From contig CANLQH010000002.1 in NCBI GenBank assembly GCA_947493285.1, forward strand, positions 310,001-374,000: DNA of 64,000 nucleotides, read 5' to 3'. Shown piece after piece: positions 1 through 7,422 of the stretch. A program made the position numbers and the translations under genes. This DNA is from an uncultured Tenacibaculum sp. GTDB taxonomy: Bacteria > Bacteroidota > Bacteroidia > Flavobacteriales > Flavobacteriaceae. How positions within the stretch are numbered: the first letter of the stretch is position 1; every line of letters begins with the position of its first letter. Below the pieces are notes generated by a model that saw only the letters and a program-made list of their open reading frames with translations, made no database searches and was not told the origin of the DNA.

Positions 1-37
1 TAACTAAGTAGATAAAAGAAGGTGAATGTTTTATTAT

Positions 38-85
38 CTGGAAATATTTAACCTAAAAACAATATATTTGATTGTATATAACCAG
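38..85. repeat. Cassette-border palindrome 1
   Basis: Imperfect inverted repeat with outer arms CTGG (38-41) and CCAG (82-85), partly pairing AT stretches, and an inner hairpin ACAAT (59-63)/ATTGT (71-75). It is followed directly by TTGTGTGTCATTTG and the first gene 20-odd bases later. The layout (palindrome, GTTG-type border, start codon) repeats at 1959-2030 and 2713-2792. Function inferred as a cassette boundary only. Confidence 0.45.
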
Positions 86-120
86 TTGTGTGTCATTTGA
101 AAAAAGAAATAGAATAAGAA

Positions 121-1038
121 ATGTCAAATAGTTTTTTTGAACTTAGTGGAACACCAAGAGTAATTGGAAAAAATTCCGAAGTGGAATTTAAAGAAATGGT
201 TTCAGCAAGTGAAGGAACTATTAGAGATTTAATCTATAAACCAGATATCTTAAAAAACAGCGATGAATATCCTCGCTATAAAGTAAAGTCAATTACATTT
301 ATAAATGTCAGTTTCGCAAAGACAAAACTAAAAAATATTGATTTCACTTCTTGTCACTTCGAAGACTGTTTATTTTTTGGAAGTACTTTAGATAATTGTC
401 AATTTCACAGATGTACATTTAAAAACGTAAACACACATCAAATCCTAATTAAACGTACCTATATAGACCCTATAAGTTTTAAAAATAACTACAAAAAGAA
501 CGACATTGAAAAGTCTAATATGGCAGTTCACTTATTCCAACAGCTATTAAACAATTCAAGAGATGAAGAACAATCTGAGTTTGCAAGAATAGCCAATTAT
601 TATTTCCAAAAATGGGAAGGTCGACTGACAAGAAGTAAATTTTTTAAAAGCCAACCTTATAAAATAAATTTTCAAACTTTTGCAGTTGAGTATATTCCTA
701 ATTTTCTATATCGATGGATATTTGGTTATGGCCTAAGACTAAGAAGTTTTATCGCAACTTTCTTTGTTCTTTATGGAGTATTTTACTTTACCAACTTAAA
801 TTATTGGAATGAATATGGATTTCACGAAAAGGACTTTGCAATCGCATCTTTCAATTCAGAGAACATTAGCCCAATAGCAAACATCTTTTTCACAGCAGAT
901 GCAATGACGCAATTAGTAGATTCTCAATTTCAACCCCAAACTGATTTTGGAATGTATATGTTGACAATGCAAGGCTTTTCAGGCTTCATTCTTTTAAGTT
1001 TTTTAATAACAGTTTTAATAAATCGATTTGTAAAATGA
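121..1038 (+). CDS. Pentapeptide-repeat protein with C-terminal channel-like membrane region
   Basis: Accessory membrane protein of unknown function, 305 aa. Residues ~58-105 hold about nine degenerate pentapeptide repeats with F or L at every fifth position (e.g. FTSCH, FEDCL, FFGST), a pattern that normally folds into a right-handed beta helix. A charged linker (~110-200) leads to a membrane segment (~208-226), a hydrophobic stretch (~250-276) and a final membrane segment (~279-301). This TM-loop-TM layout resembles two-helix ion channels, but no TVGYG-type selectivity filter is visible, so channel activity is inference. The stop codon overlaps the next start (ATGA), so it is translationally coupled to a nucleotidyltransferase-like gene. 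The pair appears to be one cassette bordered by palindromes at 38-85 and 1959-2018. It could be a sensor/effector pair; no substrate can be named. Confidence 0.75.
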   Translation: MSNSFFELSGTPRVIGKNSEVEFKEMVSASEGTIRDLIYKPDILKNSDEYPRYKVKSITFINVSFAKTKLKNIDFTSCHFEDCLFFGSTLDNCQFHRCTFKNVNTHQILIKRTYIDPISFKNNYKKNDIEKSNMAVHLFQQLLNNSRDEEQSEFARIANYYFQKWEGRLTRSKFFKSQPYKINFQTFAVEYIPNFLYRWIFGYGLRLRSFIATFFVLYGVFYFTNLNYWNEYGFHEKDFAIASFNSENISPIANIFFTADAMTQLVDSQFQPQTDFGMYMLTMQGFSGFILLSFLITVLINRFVK

Positions 1039-1955
1039 AAAATTATAGTGTTGCAGTTTTTGGCAGTTCATTGAGAGCAGATTTTGATAAATATAGCGAT
1101 AGAGATTTATTAGTTGTGGCTAATGATTTTAAAACTTTAGAGAAGTTGAAAGAAACCTATTCTAAAGATGATTGGTCTATCTCATTTTACACATACTCAA
1201 AACTTGAATATTTATCGAAAAATGGTAGTTTATTTATCAAGCATTTACAAAAAGAATCAAAAACCATTATTGACCCAAATGATAGATTTAAAGATATAAT
1301 AAATCATTTCAATCCAAAGACAGATTATAAAAAGGACATTAAAGATTGTGAGAATTATTTTAACATAATTAAGACTGTTCCGAAAACTACTTTAGGTTTT
1401 GCTTGGTTTTGCGATTGTCTTTTTGTTGGATTGAGGAATTATTTAGTGTTTAAAAATGCGGAGAATGGAATTTTTGAATTTTCATTTATAAAACTACTAA
1501 ACGGACTAAAAGAGCAAGGTTTAATAAATCAATCTGATATTAACCTTTTAAGGGAATTAAGAGTTGTAAAAAGAAACTATAGAGAAGAAATCCTTGATGA
1601 ATTACCTTCATTGGACTTCATTAAAAAAGTAATACCTATTGTAAAAGATTTAGGGATTTTAGATTCCGTAAAGTTTGTTGAGTCAGAGACATTTCAAAGT
1701 TTAATTGAAAAGTCTATTATCAAAAGAAAATTCAATCCTTATCAACGATTAAGATTGGTGGAAGGATATTACTGTTCGCAAGATTTGAATATTCCTGAAT
1801 TGAAAAAAATAATTAGTAACCCACAATTTTATGCTTGCAAAATGAAGGACAATGATTTTACTCTCAATTTGATATCGGAAATAAAAAAACGCCACACAAC
1901 ATTGTATAAAAATAATAGCGGTTTAATCGCTAAAACGAAAGTAAGTAAAACATAA
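1035..1955 (+). CDS. Nucleotidyltransferase-domain protein
   Basis: 306 aa. The N-terminus carries the nucleotidyltransferase signature G10-S11-S12 followed by S21-D22-R23-D24-L (GS...DxD), which binds metal and NTP in the pol-beta/MNT superfamily. The strand where a third carboxylate is often found (~48-58, ISFYTYSKLEYL) has no obvious Asp, so catalysis is uncertain. The segment SLFIKHLQKE (~66-75) and the largely helical C-terminal half (~100-306) resemble nucleotidyltransferases fused to a HEPN/KNTase-C-like helical domain, but no RxxxxH RNase motif is seen. It shares ATGA with the upstream pentapeptide/channel-like gene, so the two are made together. Possible roles include protein or small-molecule nucleotidylation, an antitoxin, or nucleotide second-messenger synthesis; none can be chosen from sequence alone. 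Confidence 0.75.
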   Translation: MKNYSVAVFGSSLRADFDKYSDRDLLVVANDFKTLEKLKETYSKDDWSISFYTYSKLEYLSKNGSLFIKHLQKESKTIIDPNDRFKDIINHFNPKTDYKKDIKDCENYFNIIKTVPKTTLGFAWFCDCLFVGLRNYLVFKNAENGIFEFSFIKLLNGLKEQGLINQSDINLLRELRVVKRNYREEILDELPSLDFIKKVIPIVKDLGILDSVKFVESETFQSLIEKSIIKRKFNPYQRLRLVEGYYCSQDLNIPELKKIISNPQFYACKMKDNDFTLNLISEIKKRHTTLYKNNSGLIAKTKVSKT

Positions 1956-1958
1956 AAA

Positions 1959-2030
1959 GGTCTGTGTTTAACCGAAAAGATAGTGAGTACAAATCCGCTA
2001 CTATTCTTATACGAGACCGTTGGCAACAAT
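1959..2030. repeat. Cassette-border palindrome 2 with GTTGGCAACAAT border
   Basis: Outer arms GGTCT (1959-1963) and AGACC (2014-2018) enclose further imperfect pairing (AAGATAGTGAG against CTACTATTCTT). The palindrome is followed by GTTGGCAACAAT (2019-2030), which recurs with one change as GTTGCCAACAAT at 2713-2724. The two copies bracket the next gene like cassette ends. Confidence 0.5.
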
Positions 2031-2037
2031 AATAGAA

Positions 2038-2700
2038 ATGAATAAAGTACTAAACATAATTATCTTTGGAGGACTATTGATTTTGTTGGTCATAGCTCTG
2101 CTGCCTATTTTTGGTCAAGGTATTTTCGGTAGGACGATATCCTATGGTTTAGGATTGGGAGACGCATTTTATGCTCTAATGTCATTTGTTGCATTTGTAG
2201 TATTTATGATTTTGATTAATCTCAAAAAAATTAAGTCAAATCTTAAATCGAAAATAACAGTCGCAATTTTCATCTATTTGACGATTATATTTTTTAGTTA
2301 TTCCTTTACAGTTGGTCGAGGAGTTGAATATTCTTGGAATGGTGAAATATTATACCCATCAACACAAGGGCAAGAAAAAAATAACGATTACAAAAGTTCA
2401 ACGCTTGAACTTGGAAATGGAGATGATGTAATAGTTAATCTTGAAGTTCTTGATAACACGGGTATAACGAAAATTGAATTTCAAACAAATGGGAATGTTG
2501 AGGCAATGAATTCGGACGACTTAGAAAATTATAAAATAGTTTCTTTCGGATTTGAAAATAAGGGTGAAGGAACGTTTAAAGTTTGTGTCTACTCTTCAAA
2601 TGACACCATATGTTCAGAACATTATGTTGAAGGAGGATACAGACCAGAACTTACTTGTACGAAAGAGAAAATTGAAGTCAAAGAACACATTGGATATTAA
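2038..2700 (+). CDS. Hypothetical membrane protein with C-terminal exposed domain
   Basis: 220 aa, not recognised. Three hydrophobic helices (~5-24, ~42-61, ~75-93) precede a soluble part (~95-220) with alternating beta-like strands and Cys residues in the last 50 positions (VCVY, TICSEH, LTCTK). This suggests an extracytoplasmic beta domain, possibly disulfide-bonded. ATG at 2038 is preferred over an in-frame TTG at 2020 because that TTG lies inside the border repeat GTTGGCAACAAT. The gene is alone in its cassette, bounded by two nearly identical 12-bp repeats. No homologue or function can be named; single accessory membrane proteins of this sort may be immunity or stress proteins, but nothing here proves it. 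Confidence 0.65.
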   Translation: MNKVLNIIIFGGLLILLVIALLPIFGQGIFGRTISYGLGLGDAFYALMSFVAFVVFMILINLKKIKSNLKSKITVAIFIYLTIIFFSYSFTVGRGVEYSWNGEILYPSTQGQEKNNDYKSSTLELGNGDDVIVNLEVLDNTGITKIEFQTNGNVEAMNSDDLENYKIVSFGFENKGEGTFKVCVYSSNDTICSEHYVEGGYRPELTCTKEKIEVKEHIGY

Positions 2701-2712
2701 AAAATAAAAACT

Positions 2713-2792
2713 GTTGCCAACAATGGCTATAAAGCATAGGCCTAACCAACCAAACCGTTCCTACGCTTCATAGCCAGACCGCTATATGCAAC
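2713..2792. repeat. Cassette-border palindrome 3 (attC-like hairpin)
   Basis: An 80-base imperfect inverted repeat with outer arms GTTGC (2713-2717) and GCAAC (2788-2792). The inner 17-base arms at 2724-2740 and 2760-2776 match at 15 of 17 positions. It begins with GTTGCCAACAAT, the partner of 2019-2030. Size and short conserved ends recall integron attC sites, but the canonical RYYYAAC/GTTRRRY cores are not clearly present. Confidence 0.55.
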
Positions 2793-2799
2793 CAAAGCA

Positions 2800-3711
2800 A
2801 TGAGAACACTTTTTATAATTTTAGTTTTAATTTTAGCTTCCTGTAAAGAACAAAACAAGAAGAGTGATCTGACTAAAAAATCAATATCGAAAAGTATAAT
2901 AACAACTGAATACGAGTTAATCAAGGCTGAAAAACAAAAAGGTTTATTAATTTTATTTCCTTGCTTTCCTTGTGATGCCAAAAACACATTTTCTGAATTT
3001 AAAATTTCGGACATAAGCATAGAAAATGGGTTTTCAGTTTTGGCAATGAACTTAAACCAGCGTTTATTTTTGACACAAATAGAAAAACAAGAGTTGGTTG
3101 AACAATTAGAAAAAATAGTTTCCGAAAATAATCTACCAAAAGAAAACGTATTTATTGGTGGCTTTTCAAGTGGTGGGAATGTAAGTCTTTTAATCAGTGA
3201 TTATCTTATTCAGAATAAAAGCAAAATTCAACCCAAAGGAGTATTTGTAGTAGACTCACCTATTGACCTTTTAGCACTTTATAAAACGGCTCAAAAAAAC
3301 TTAAAAATGAACTTTTCACAACCTTCTATTCAAGAGGCAACGTGGATAAAAAGCTTTTTTGACAAAGAATTTGGAAACCCGAAAGACGGAATAGTTAATT
3401 ACGAAAATAGTTCACCTTTTACTCTTGAAACACAAAACATCCAAAATTTAAGAAACCTTAAAAATCTAAAAATTAGACTTTATACAGAACCTGATTTAAA
3501 ATGGTGGAAAGAGAACAGAAAAAACGATTATGAAGACCTAAATGCCTATTATCTTAAAAAGTTATCAAGTAAATTAAAAACAAAGTTCGGAAGTAAAAAT
3601 ATTAAACTTATAGAAACGAAGAATAGAGGTTATCGCGCAAACGGAGAAAGACATCCACATTCTTGGGCAATCGTAAACGAAAAAGATTTAATAAAATGGA
3701 TGACAGAATAA
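2800..3711 (+). CDS. Alpha/beta-hydrolase-type lipoprotein
   Basis: 303 aa. A short lipoprotein signal ends in the lipobox L12-A-S-C15, so the protein is probably lipid-anchored in the envelope. A hydrolase core is suggested by the nucleophile elbow GFSSG with Ser123 in a strand-turn-helix context (VFIGGFSSGGNVSLL). Candidate acid and base residues are the Asp in VVDSP (~151) and His in ERHPHSWA near the C-terminus (~284-288). The substrate is unknown; an esterase, peptidase or acyl hydrolase would all fit. It is the last gene of the cassette array. Its 3' end runs into TACTGTTGC (3716-3724) and the palindrome that covers the radA stop codon. The upstream hairpin ends 7 bases before the start, so transcription must come from the border or from neighbours. 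Confidence 0.7.
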   Translation: MRTLFIILVLILASCKEQNKKSDLTKKSISKSIITTEYELIKAEKQKGLLILFPCFPCDAKNTFSEFKISDISIENGFSVLAMNLNQRLFLTQIEKQELVEQLEKIVSENNLPKENVFIGGFSSGGNVSLLISDYLIQNKSKIQPKGVFVVDSPIDLLALYKTAQKNLKMNFSQPSIQEATWIKSFFDKEFGNPKDGIVNYENSSPFTLETQNIQNLRNLKNLKIRLYTEPDLKWWKENRKNDYEDLNAYYLKKLSSKLKTKFGSKNIKLIETKNRGYRANGERHPHSWAIVNEKDLIKWMTE

Positions 3712-3720
3712 AAACTACTG

Positions 3721-3738
3721 TTGCTTAATCTTAAGCAA
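3721..3738. repeat. Perfect palindrome at the array/radA junction
   Basis: TTGCTTAA-TC-TTAAGCAA is a perfect 8-2-8 inverted repeat. Its left arm continues the GTTGC border of the last cassette and its right arm includes the radA stop codon (3731-3733). It marks the point where accessory DNA meets core chromosome. Confidence 0.5.
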
Positions 3739-5092
3739 ACAGCGTAGCAAAGGCTTCTTCAATCTTACTTACCAGAATCAGTTTTATGGAATGATTTTTA
3801 CTCGTAATTTTATTGTATTTAGAAGTAACAAACGTTTTATAACCTAATTTTTCAGCTTCTGTAATTCGTTGGTCTATTTTAGAAACTGGTCTAATTTCTC
3901 CTGCTAAACCAACTTCTGCTGCAAAACATACGTTCGGGTTAATCGCCATATCTTGATTCGAAGATAGTATTGCAGCTACAACTGCTAAATCTATTGCTGG
4001 GTCATCTACATGAATACCTCCTGTTACATTCAAAAACACATCTTTAGCACCTAATTTAAAACCTGCACGTTTTTCTAGCACAGCTAAAATCATATGCAAT
4101 CTTTTTAGGTTATAACCTGTTGTAGTACGTTGCGGTGTTCCGTATACTGCTGTAGAAACCAAGGCTTGTATTTCTATCATTAACGGACGAATTCCTTCTA
4201 AAGTAGAAGCGATTGCCGTTCCGCTTAAATCGGCATCTTTTTTTGATATTAATATTTCGGAAGGATTGGATACTTCTCTCAATCCGCTTGATAACATTTC
4301 GTAAATCCCCAATTCGGCAGTTGAACCAAAACGGTTTTTTTGGGAACGTAAAATACGGTAAGTGTGATTTCTATCTCCTTCAAATTGTAAAACCACATCT
4401 ACCATGTGTTCTAAAATTTTAGGCCCTGCTATGTTTCCTTCTTTATTAATATGACCAATTAACAAAACTGGAGTCGCTGTTTCTTTGGCAAACTTTATCA
4501 ATTCTGCAGAAGTTTCACGAATCTGAGAAATACTTCCCGGAGAAGCTTCAATAGAATTGGTATGTAATGTTTGAATAGAGTCAATTACCAACACATCGGG
4601 TTGAACTTCTTCGATATTTTTGAAAATTTTCTGAGTATTTGTTTCTGTAAGAATTAAACAATTAGAGTTTTTCATATCTAATCGTTCTGCACGCATTTTT
4701 ATTTGCGACTGACTTTCTTCTCCTGAAACATACAATACTTTTTGTGGTATTTGTAAAGCTATTTGCAGTAATAAAGTTGATTTACCAATCCCAGGTTCTC
4801 CACCTAATAAAACAACAGCTCCTTTTACCAATCCGCCACCTAAAACCGTGTCTAATTCTTGATTTTTAGTTCCAAAACGCTCTTCAGGATTTAATTGAAT
4901 ATCTTCTACTCGTAAAGGCTTAGAAACTCTTTTTTCTACATTCGTTGGCGTTTTCCAATTTCTTTTTTCTTCTTTCTGAATTACTTCCTCAATAATGGTA
5001 TTCCATTCTTTACAAGCATAACATTGCCCAGTCCATTTTGCATGTTGCGTTCCACAATGCTGACAGAAAAAAGTAGTTTTGGTTTTAGCCAT
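3731..5092 (-). CDS. radA: DNA repair protein RadA
   Basis: 453 aa, the usual length. RadA is a RecA-like ATPase that acts in recombination intermediate processing and fork repair. The N-terminal zinc ribbon has two CxxC pairs (CQHCGTQHAKW, CYACKEW). The Walker A loop is GEPGIGKST (~100). The RadA-specific KNRFG motif lies mid-protein (~254), and the C-terminal third is the Lon-protease-like domain (GGIHVDDPAIDLA, AAEVGLAGEIR). It is the last gene of a minus-strand run panC, panD, flippase-like, radA, 35 bases after its neighbour. Its stop codon lies inside a palindrome at the edge of the accessory cassette array, but the reading frame is intact. Confidence 0.97.
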   Translation of the reverse strand: MAKTKTTFFCQHCGTQHAKWTGQCYACKEWNTIIEEVIQKEEKRNWKTPTNVEKRVSKPLRVEDIQLNPEERFGTKNQELDTVLGGGLVKGAVVLLGGEPGIGKSTLLLQIALQIPQKVLYVSGEESQSQIKMRAERLDMKNSNCLILTETNTQKIFKNIEEVQPDVLVIDSIQTLHTNSIEASPGSISQIRETSAELIKFAKETATPVLLIGHINKEGNIAGPKILEHMVDVVLQFEGDRNHTYRILRSQKNRFGSTAELGIYEMLSSGLREVSNPSEILISKKDADLSGTAIASTLEGIRPLMIEIQALVSTAVYGTPQRTTTGYNLKRLHMILAVLEKRAGFKLGAKDVFLNVTGGIHVDDPAIDLAVVAAILSSNQDMAINPNVCFAAEVGLAGEIRPVSKIDQRITEAEKLGYKTFVTSKYNKITSKNHSIKLILVSKIEEAFATLFA

Positions 5093-5127
5093 TCGATTTG
5101 TAAGATTTACTTACAAAGAAAAGAAAA

Positions 5128-6078
5128 CTATTTGTTTTTATTATAGATAGGTAATAGTAAAAATGCGAGTCCACCAAAAACAATAATCATAAGGGTTTGG
5201 GCTGTCCACATAATCCAACCAAAGGCAGTTGCTGGTTCTTCCGGTACTCCAAATAAAGCTAGAGCTCCTGCTACCGCTACTGGATACAAACCAATACCTC
5301 CATTGGTTGCTGCAATACTGAATCCACCTGCAATAAAACCGATTAACACCCCACCAAAAGGTACATTTAATCCTTCAATCGCTGGTATCGTAGCCCAAAA
5401 CATAGCTACATACATAACCCAAATAAATACAGTATGAAAAATGAATGCCCATTTGTGTTCCATCTTAAAAATACTAGTAGCTCCTTCAACTAAACCAGCT
5501 ATAAAGTTCTTAATCTTTAAACCAATTCCTGATTGTGCTTTTTTGACATATCTACGAAGTAAGATAAAGCCGAGAATTACTACCCCTAAAATTAGTGCAA
5601 TTTTTGTTGGATTAAAATTCTTCGTTAATAGATCGTAAATAAAGTCGAATTGCACGAAAAGAGTAATTGTAATGATGCATAGCATCATAATCATGTCGGC
5701 AATTCGTTCAGCTACTATAGTACCAAAACCTTTTTCAAACGGAATATCTTCGTAATTTGTCATTACCGCAGCACGAGAAACCTCTCCTGCTCTAGGCACC
5801 GCATAATTTACTAAATACGCCACTAAAACCGCCATGGTACTATTACCGAAATCTGGTTTATAGCCCATTGGTTCTAATAAAAACTTCCAACGATAAGCTC
5901 TTGATAAATGACTTAGAATTCCGAAAAACAATCCTAAGGCAATCCACCAATAATTGGCATCTTTAAAATACTGTAATAATGTATCTATGGATACTTTTGA
6001 TAATGAATACCAAACTAAAAAACCTCCCAAAACGAGAGGTAATATAATTTTTAAGACTTTTTTTACTGACAAACTCAA
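5128..6078 (-). CDS. Flippase-like (lysylphosphatidylglycerol synthase TM region) membrane protein
   Basis: 316 aa with about eight membrane segments, matching the UPF0104/LPG_synthase_TM family. Recognisable stretches are YLVNYAVPRAGEVSRA and the C-terminal GGFSIAATNGGIGLYPVA, the family's conserved glycine/proline-rich loops. The catalytic domain of MprF is absent, so this is the lipid-translocation-like module alone; the substrate is unknown. The start is TTG at 6078 (another TTG at 6072 is possible), one base after the panD stop TAG, which implies coupling to panD. It is conserved beside pantothenate genes in this group (recalled, not checked); a link to pantothenate synthesis is not established. 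Confidence 0.85.
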   Translation of the reverse strand: MSLSVKKVLKIILPLVLGGFLVWYSLSKVSIDTLLQYFKDANYWWIALGLFFGILSHLSRAYRWKFLLEPMGYKPDFGNSTMAVLVAYLVNYAVPRAGEVSRAAVMTNYEDIPFEKGFGTIVAERIADMIMMLCIITITLFVQFDFIYDLLTKNFNPTKIALILGVVILGFILLRRYVKKAQSGIGLKIKNFIAGLVEGATSIFKMEHKWAFIFHTVFIWVMYVAMFWATIPAIEGLNVPFGGVLIGFIAGGFSIAATNGGIGLYPVAVAGALALFGVPEEPATAFGWIMWTAQTLMIIVFGGLAFLLLPIYNKNK

Positions 6079-6079
6079 A

Positions 6080-6430
6080 CTACTCTAATAAATTATTTTC
6101 TTCGTTAGGGAATACTAACTGTGGTTTGAATTTTTTTGCTTCTTCAAGCTCCATAAAAGCATATACTATTAAGATAAGTATATCTCCTTTTTGAACTCTA
6201 CGAGCAGCAGCTCCATTTAAAGTAATTTCACCACTTTTTCTTGGACCTGGAATTGCATAAGTTTCTAAACGTTCACCATTGTTGTTGTTTACAATCTGAA
6301 CTCTTTCTCCTTCTATTATTCCAGCAGCATCCATTAAATCTTCGTCAATGGTGATGCTTCCTATATAATTTAAATCCGCATTAGTTACTTTAACACGGTG
6401 AATTTTAGATTTTACTACTTGTACTAACAT
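6080..6430 (-). CDS. panD: Aspartate 1-decarboxylase
   Basis: 116 aa, typical length. It decarboxylates L-aspartate to beta-alanine for pantothenate and CoA. The precursor self-cleaves at Gly24-Ser25 ([11 protein letters not shown]), giving a pyruvoyl group on the new N-terminus; K9 and R54-region residues of the family are in place ([19 protein letters not shown]). It follows panC by 50 bases on the same strand, so two steps of the pathway are co-expressed. The stop is one base from the start of the flippase-like gene. Confidence 0.96.
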   Translation of the reverse strand: MLVQVVKSKIHRVKVTNADLNYIGSITIDEDLMDAAGIIEGERVQIVNNNNGERLETYAIPGPRKSGEITLNGAAARRVQKGDILILIVYAFMELEEAKKFKPQLVFPNEENNLLE

Positions 6431-6480
6431 ACGGCAAAAATAGATGTTTTTTGATGATTAATGAGTTGTTTTTGATGAAT

Positions 6481-7326
6481 TTATTTCAAACGAATATTAT
6501 CAATCAAACGAATCTCTCCTGCAAAAACGGCTATAAAACCTCTGTACTTTTTGTTTGGTTCGATGACTGTTGCTGTTTGTAATGTTTTCTCATCTGCAAT
6601 AGTAAAATACTCCAACTCTAATAACGGATGCTTTTTGAATTGTTTCTCAACCCATTGCGTTAATTCATTAGCATTTTTTGTGCCAAATTTTTTCTTTGCT
6701 TTCTTTAAAGTTTTATAAATAAAAGGTGCAACTTCTCTATATTCTTTTGTTAGACGAGTATTACGAGAGCTCATTGCTAATCCGTCATCTTCTCGATAAA
6801 TATCGCAACCTTTAATTTTAAATGGTAGACTATGTTTTTCTACCATTTTTTTAATGATCTGTAATTGTTGAAAATCCTTTTTACCAAAATATGCTTTATC
6901 TGGATTCACTATTTCAAACAAGGTTTTCACGATAGTTCCAACTCCATCGAAATGACCATCTCTGAATTTCCCTTCCATTTGATGCTCCAACCCGTCAAAA
7001 TCAAATTTATCAGAAGCAATGTTTTCTGCATAAATTTCTTCAACCGAAGGAAAAAATAACACATCGCAATCCACACTTTCTAATAACTCAACGTCATTAT
7101 CAAATGTTTTCGGATACTTAACTAAATCGTCTTTATTATCAAACTGTGTAGGATTTACAAAAATACTAACAACTGCTATATCGTTTTTCTTTTTGGCTCT
7201 TTTTACAAGCGACAAATGCCCTTTGTGTAAAGCCCCCATAGTAGGCACAAATCCAATTGATTTATCAAGACTCTTTTGTTGTGATAAAAAATCTTTTAAT
7301 TCTGATTTAATTTTAAAAATTTTCAT
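6481..7326 (-). CDS. panC: Pantothenate synthetase
   Basis: 281 aa. It joins pantoate and beta-alanine with ATP through a pantoyl-adenylate. The nucleotidyl-transfer signature PTMGALHKGHLSL (HIGH-type HKGH) lies at ~28-40. Later motifs include YFGKKDFQQLQ (~165) and the KMSKS-equivalent MSSRN (~189). It is first in the minus-strand run with panD, whose product beta-alanine is its substrate. A TAnnTTTG element (7349-7356) lies 23 bases upstream of the ATG in the divergent intergenic region. Confidence 0.97.
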   Translation of the reverse strand: MKIFKIKSELKDFLSQQKSLDKSIGFVPTMGALHKGHLSLVKRAKKKNDIAVVSIFVNPTQFDNKDDLVKYPKTFDNDVELLESVDCDVLFFPSVEEIYAENIASDKFDFDGLEHQMEGKFRDGHFDGVGTIVKTLFEIVNPDKAYFGKKDFQQLQIIKKMVEKHSLPFKIKGCDIYREDDGLAMSSRNTRLTKEYREVAPFIYKTLKKAKKKFGTKNANELTQWVEKQFKKHPLLELEYFTIADEKTLQTATVIEPNKKYRGFIAVFAGEIRLIDNIRLK

Positions 7327-7348
7327 TCTCTAATAGTTGGAATCCATG

Positions 7349-7356
7349 CAAAATTA
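7349..7356 (-). promoter_or_regulatory. -7 promoter element for panC
   Basis: TAATTTTG on the minus strand matches the Bacteroidota -7 consensus TAnnTTTG and sits 22 bases before the panC ATG. No good -33 TTTG was found at the expected spacing. Confidence 0.5.
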
Positions 7357-7388
7357 GCAATTTAACACCATTTTAGCATAAATTTTCG

Positions 7389-7396
7389 TATTTTTG
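7389..7396 (+). promoter_or_regulatory. -7 promoter element for the glycogen-synthase-like/DUF4270/glmS operon
   Basis: TATTTTTG matches TAnnTTTG and lies 26 bases before the ATG at 7423. No clear -33 box. Together with 7349-7356 it makes a compact divergent promoter region. Confidence 0.55.
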
Positions 7397-7422
7397 CAGC
7401 TTCAATTTAAGAGAAAGATTTA

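Noticed and set aside
1035..1955. Calling the nucleotidyltransferase pair a CBASS system
   Set aside because: The GS...DxD motif is shared by many nucleotidyltransferases, the third catalytic acid is not visible and the membrane partner has pentapeptide repeats rather than a known cyclic-nucleotide sensor. Kept as an open hypothesis only.
1829..2029. Minus-strand frame across the end of the nucleotidyltransferase and palindrome 2
   Set aside because: Mostly antisense to the real gene and border repeat; no supporting motif.
2742..3020. Minus-strand frame covering part of palindrome 3 and the lipoprotein start
   Set aside because: Overlaps the hairpin and a well-supported plus-strand gene; no recognisable protein features.
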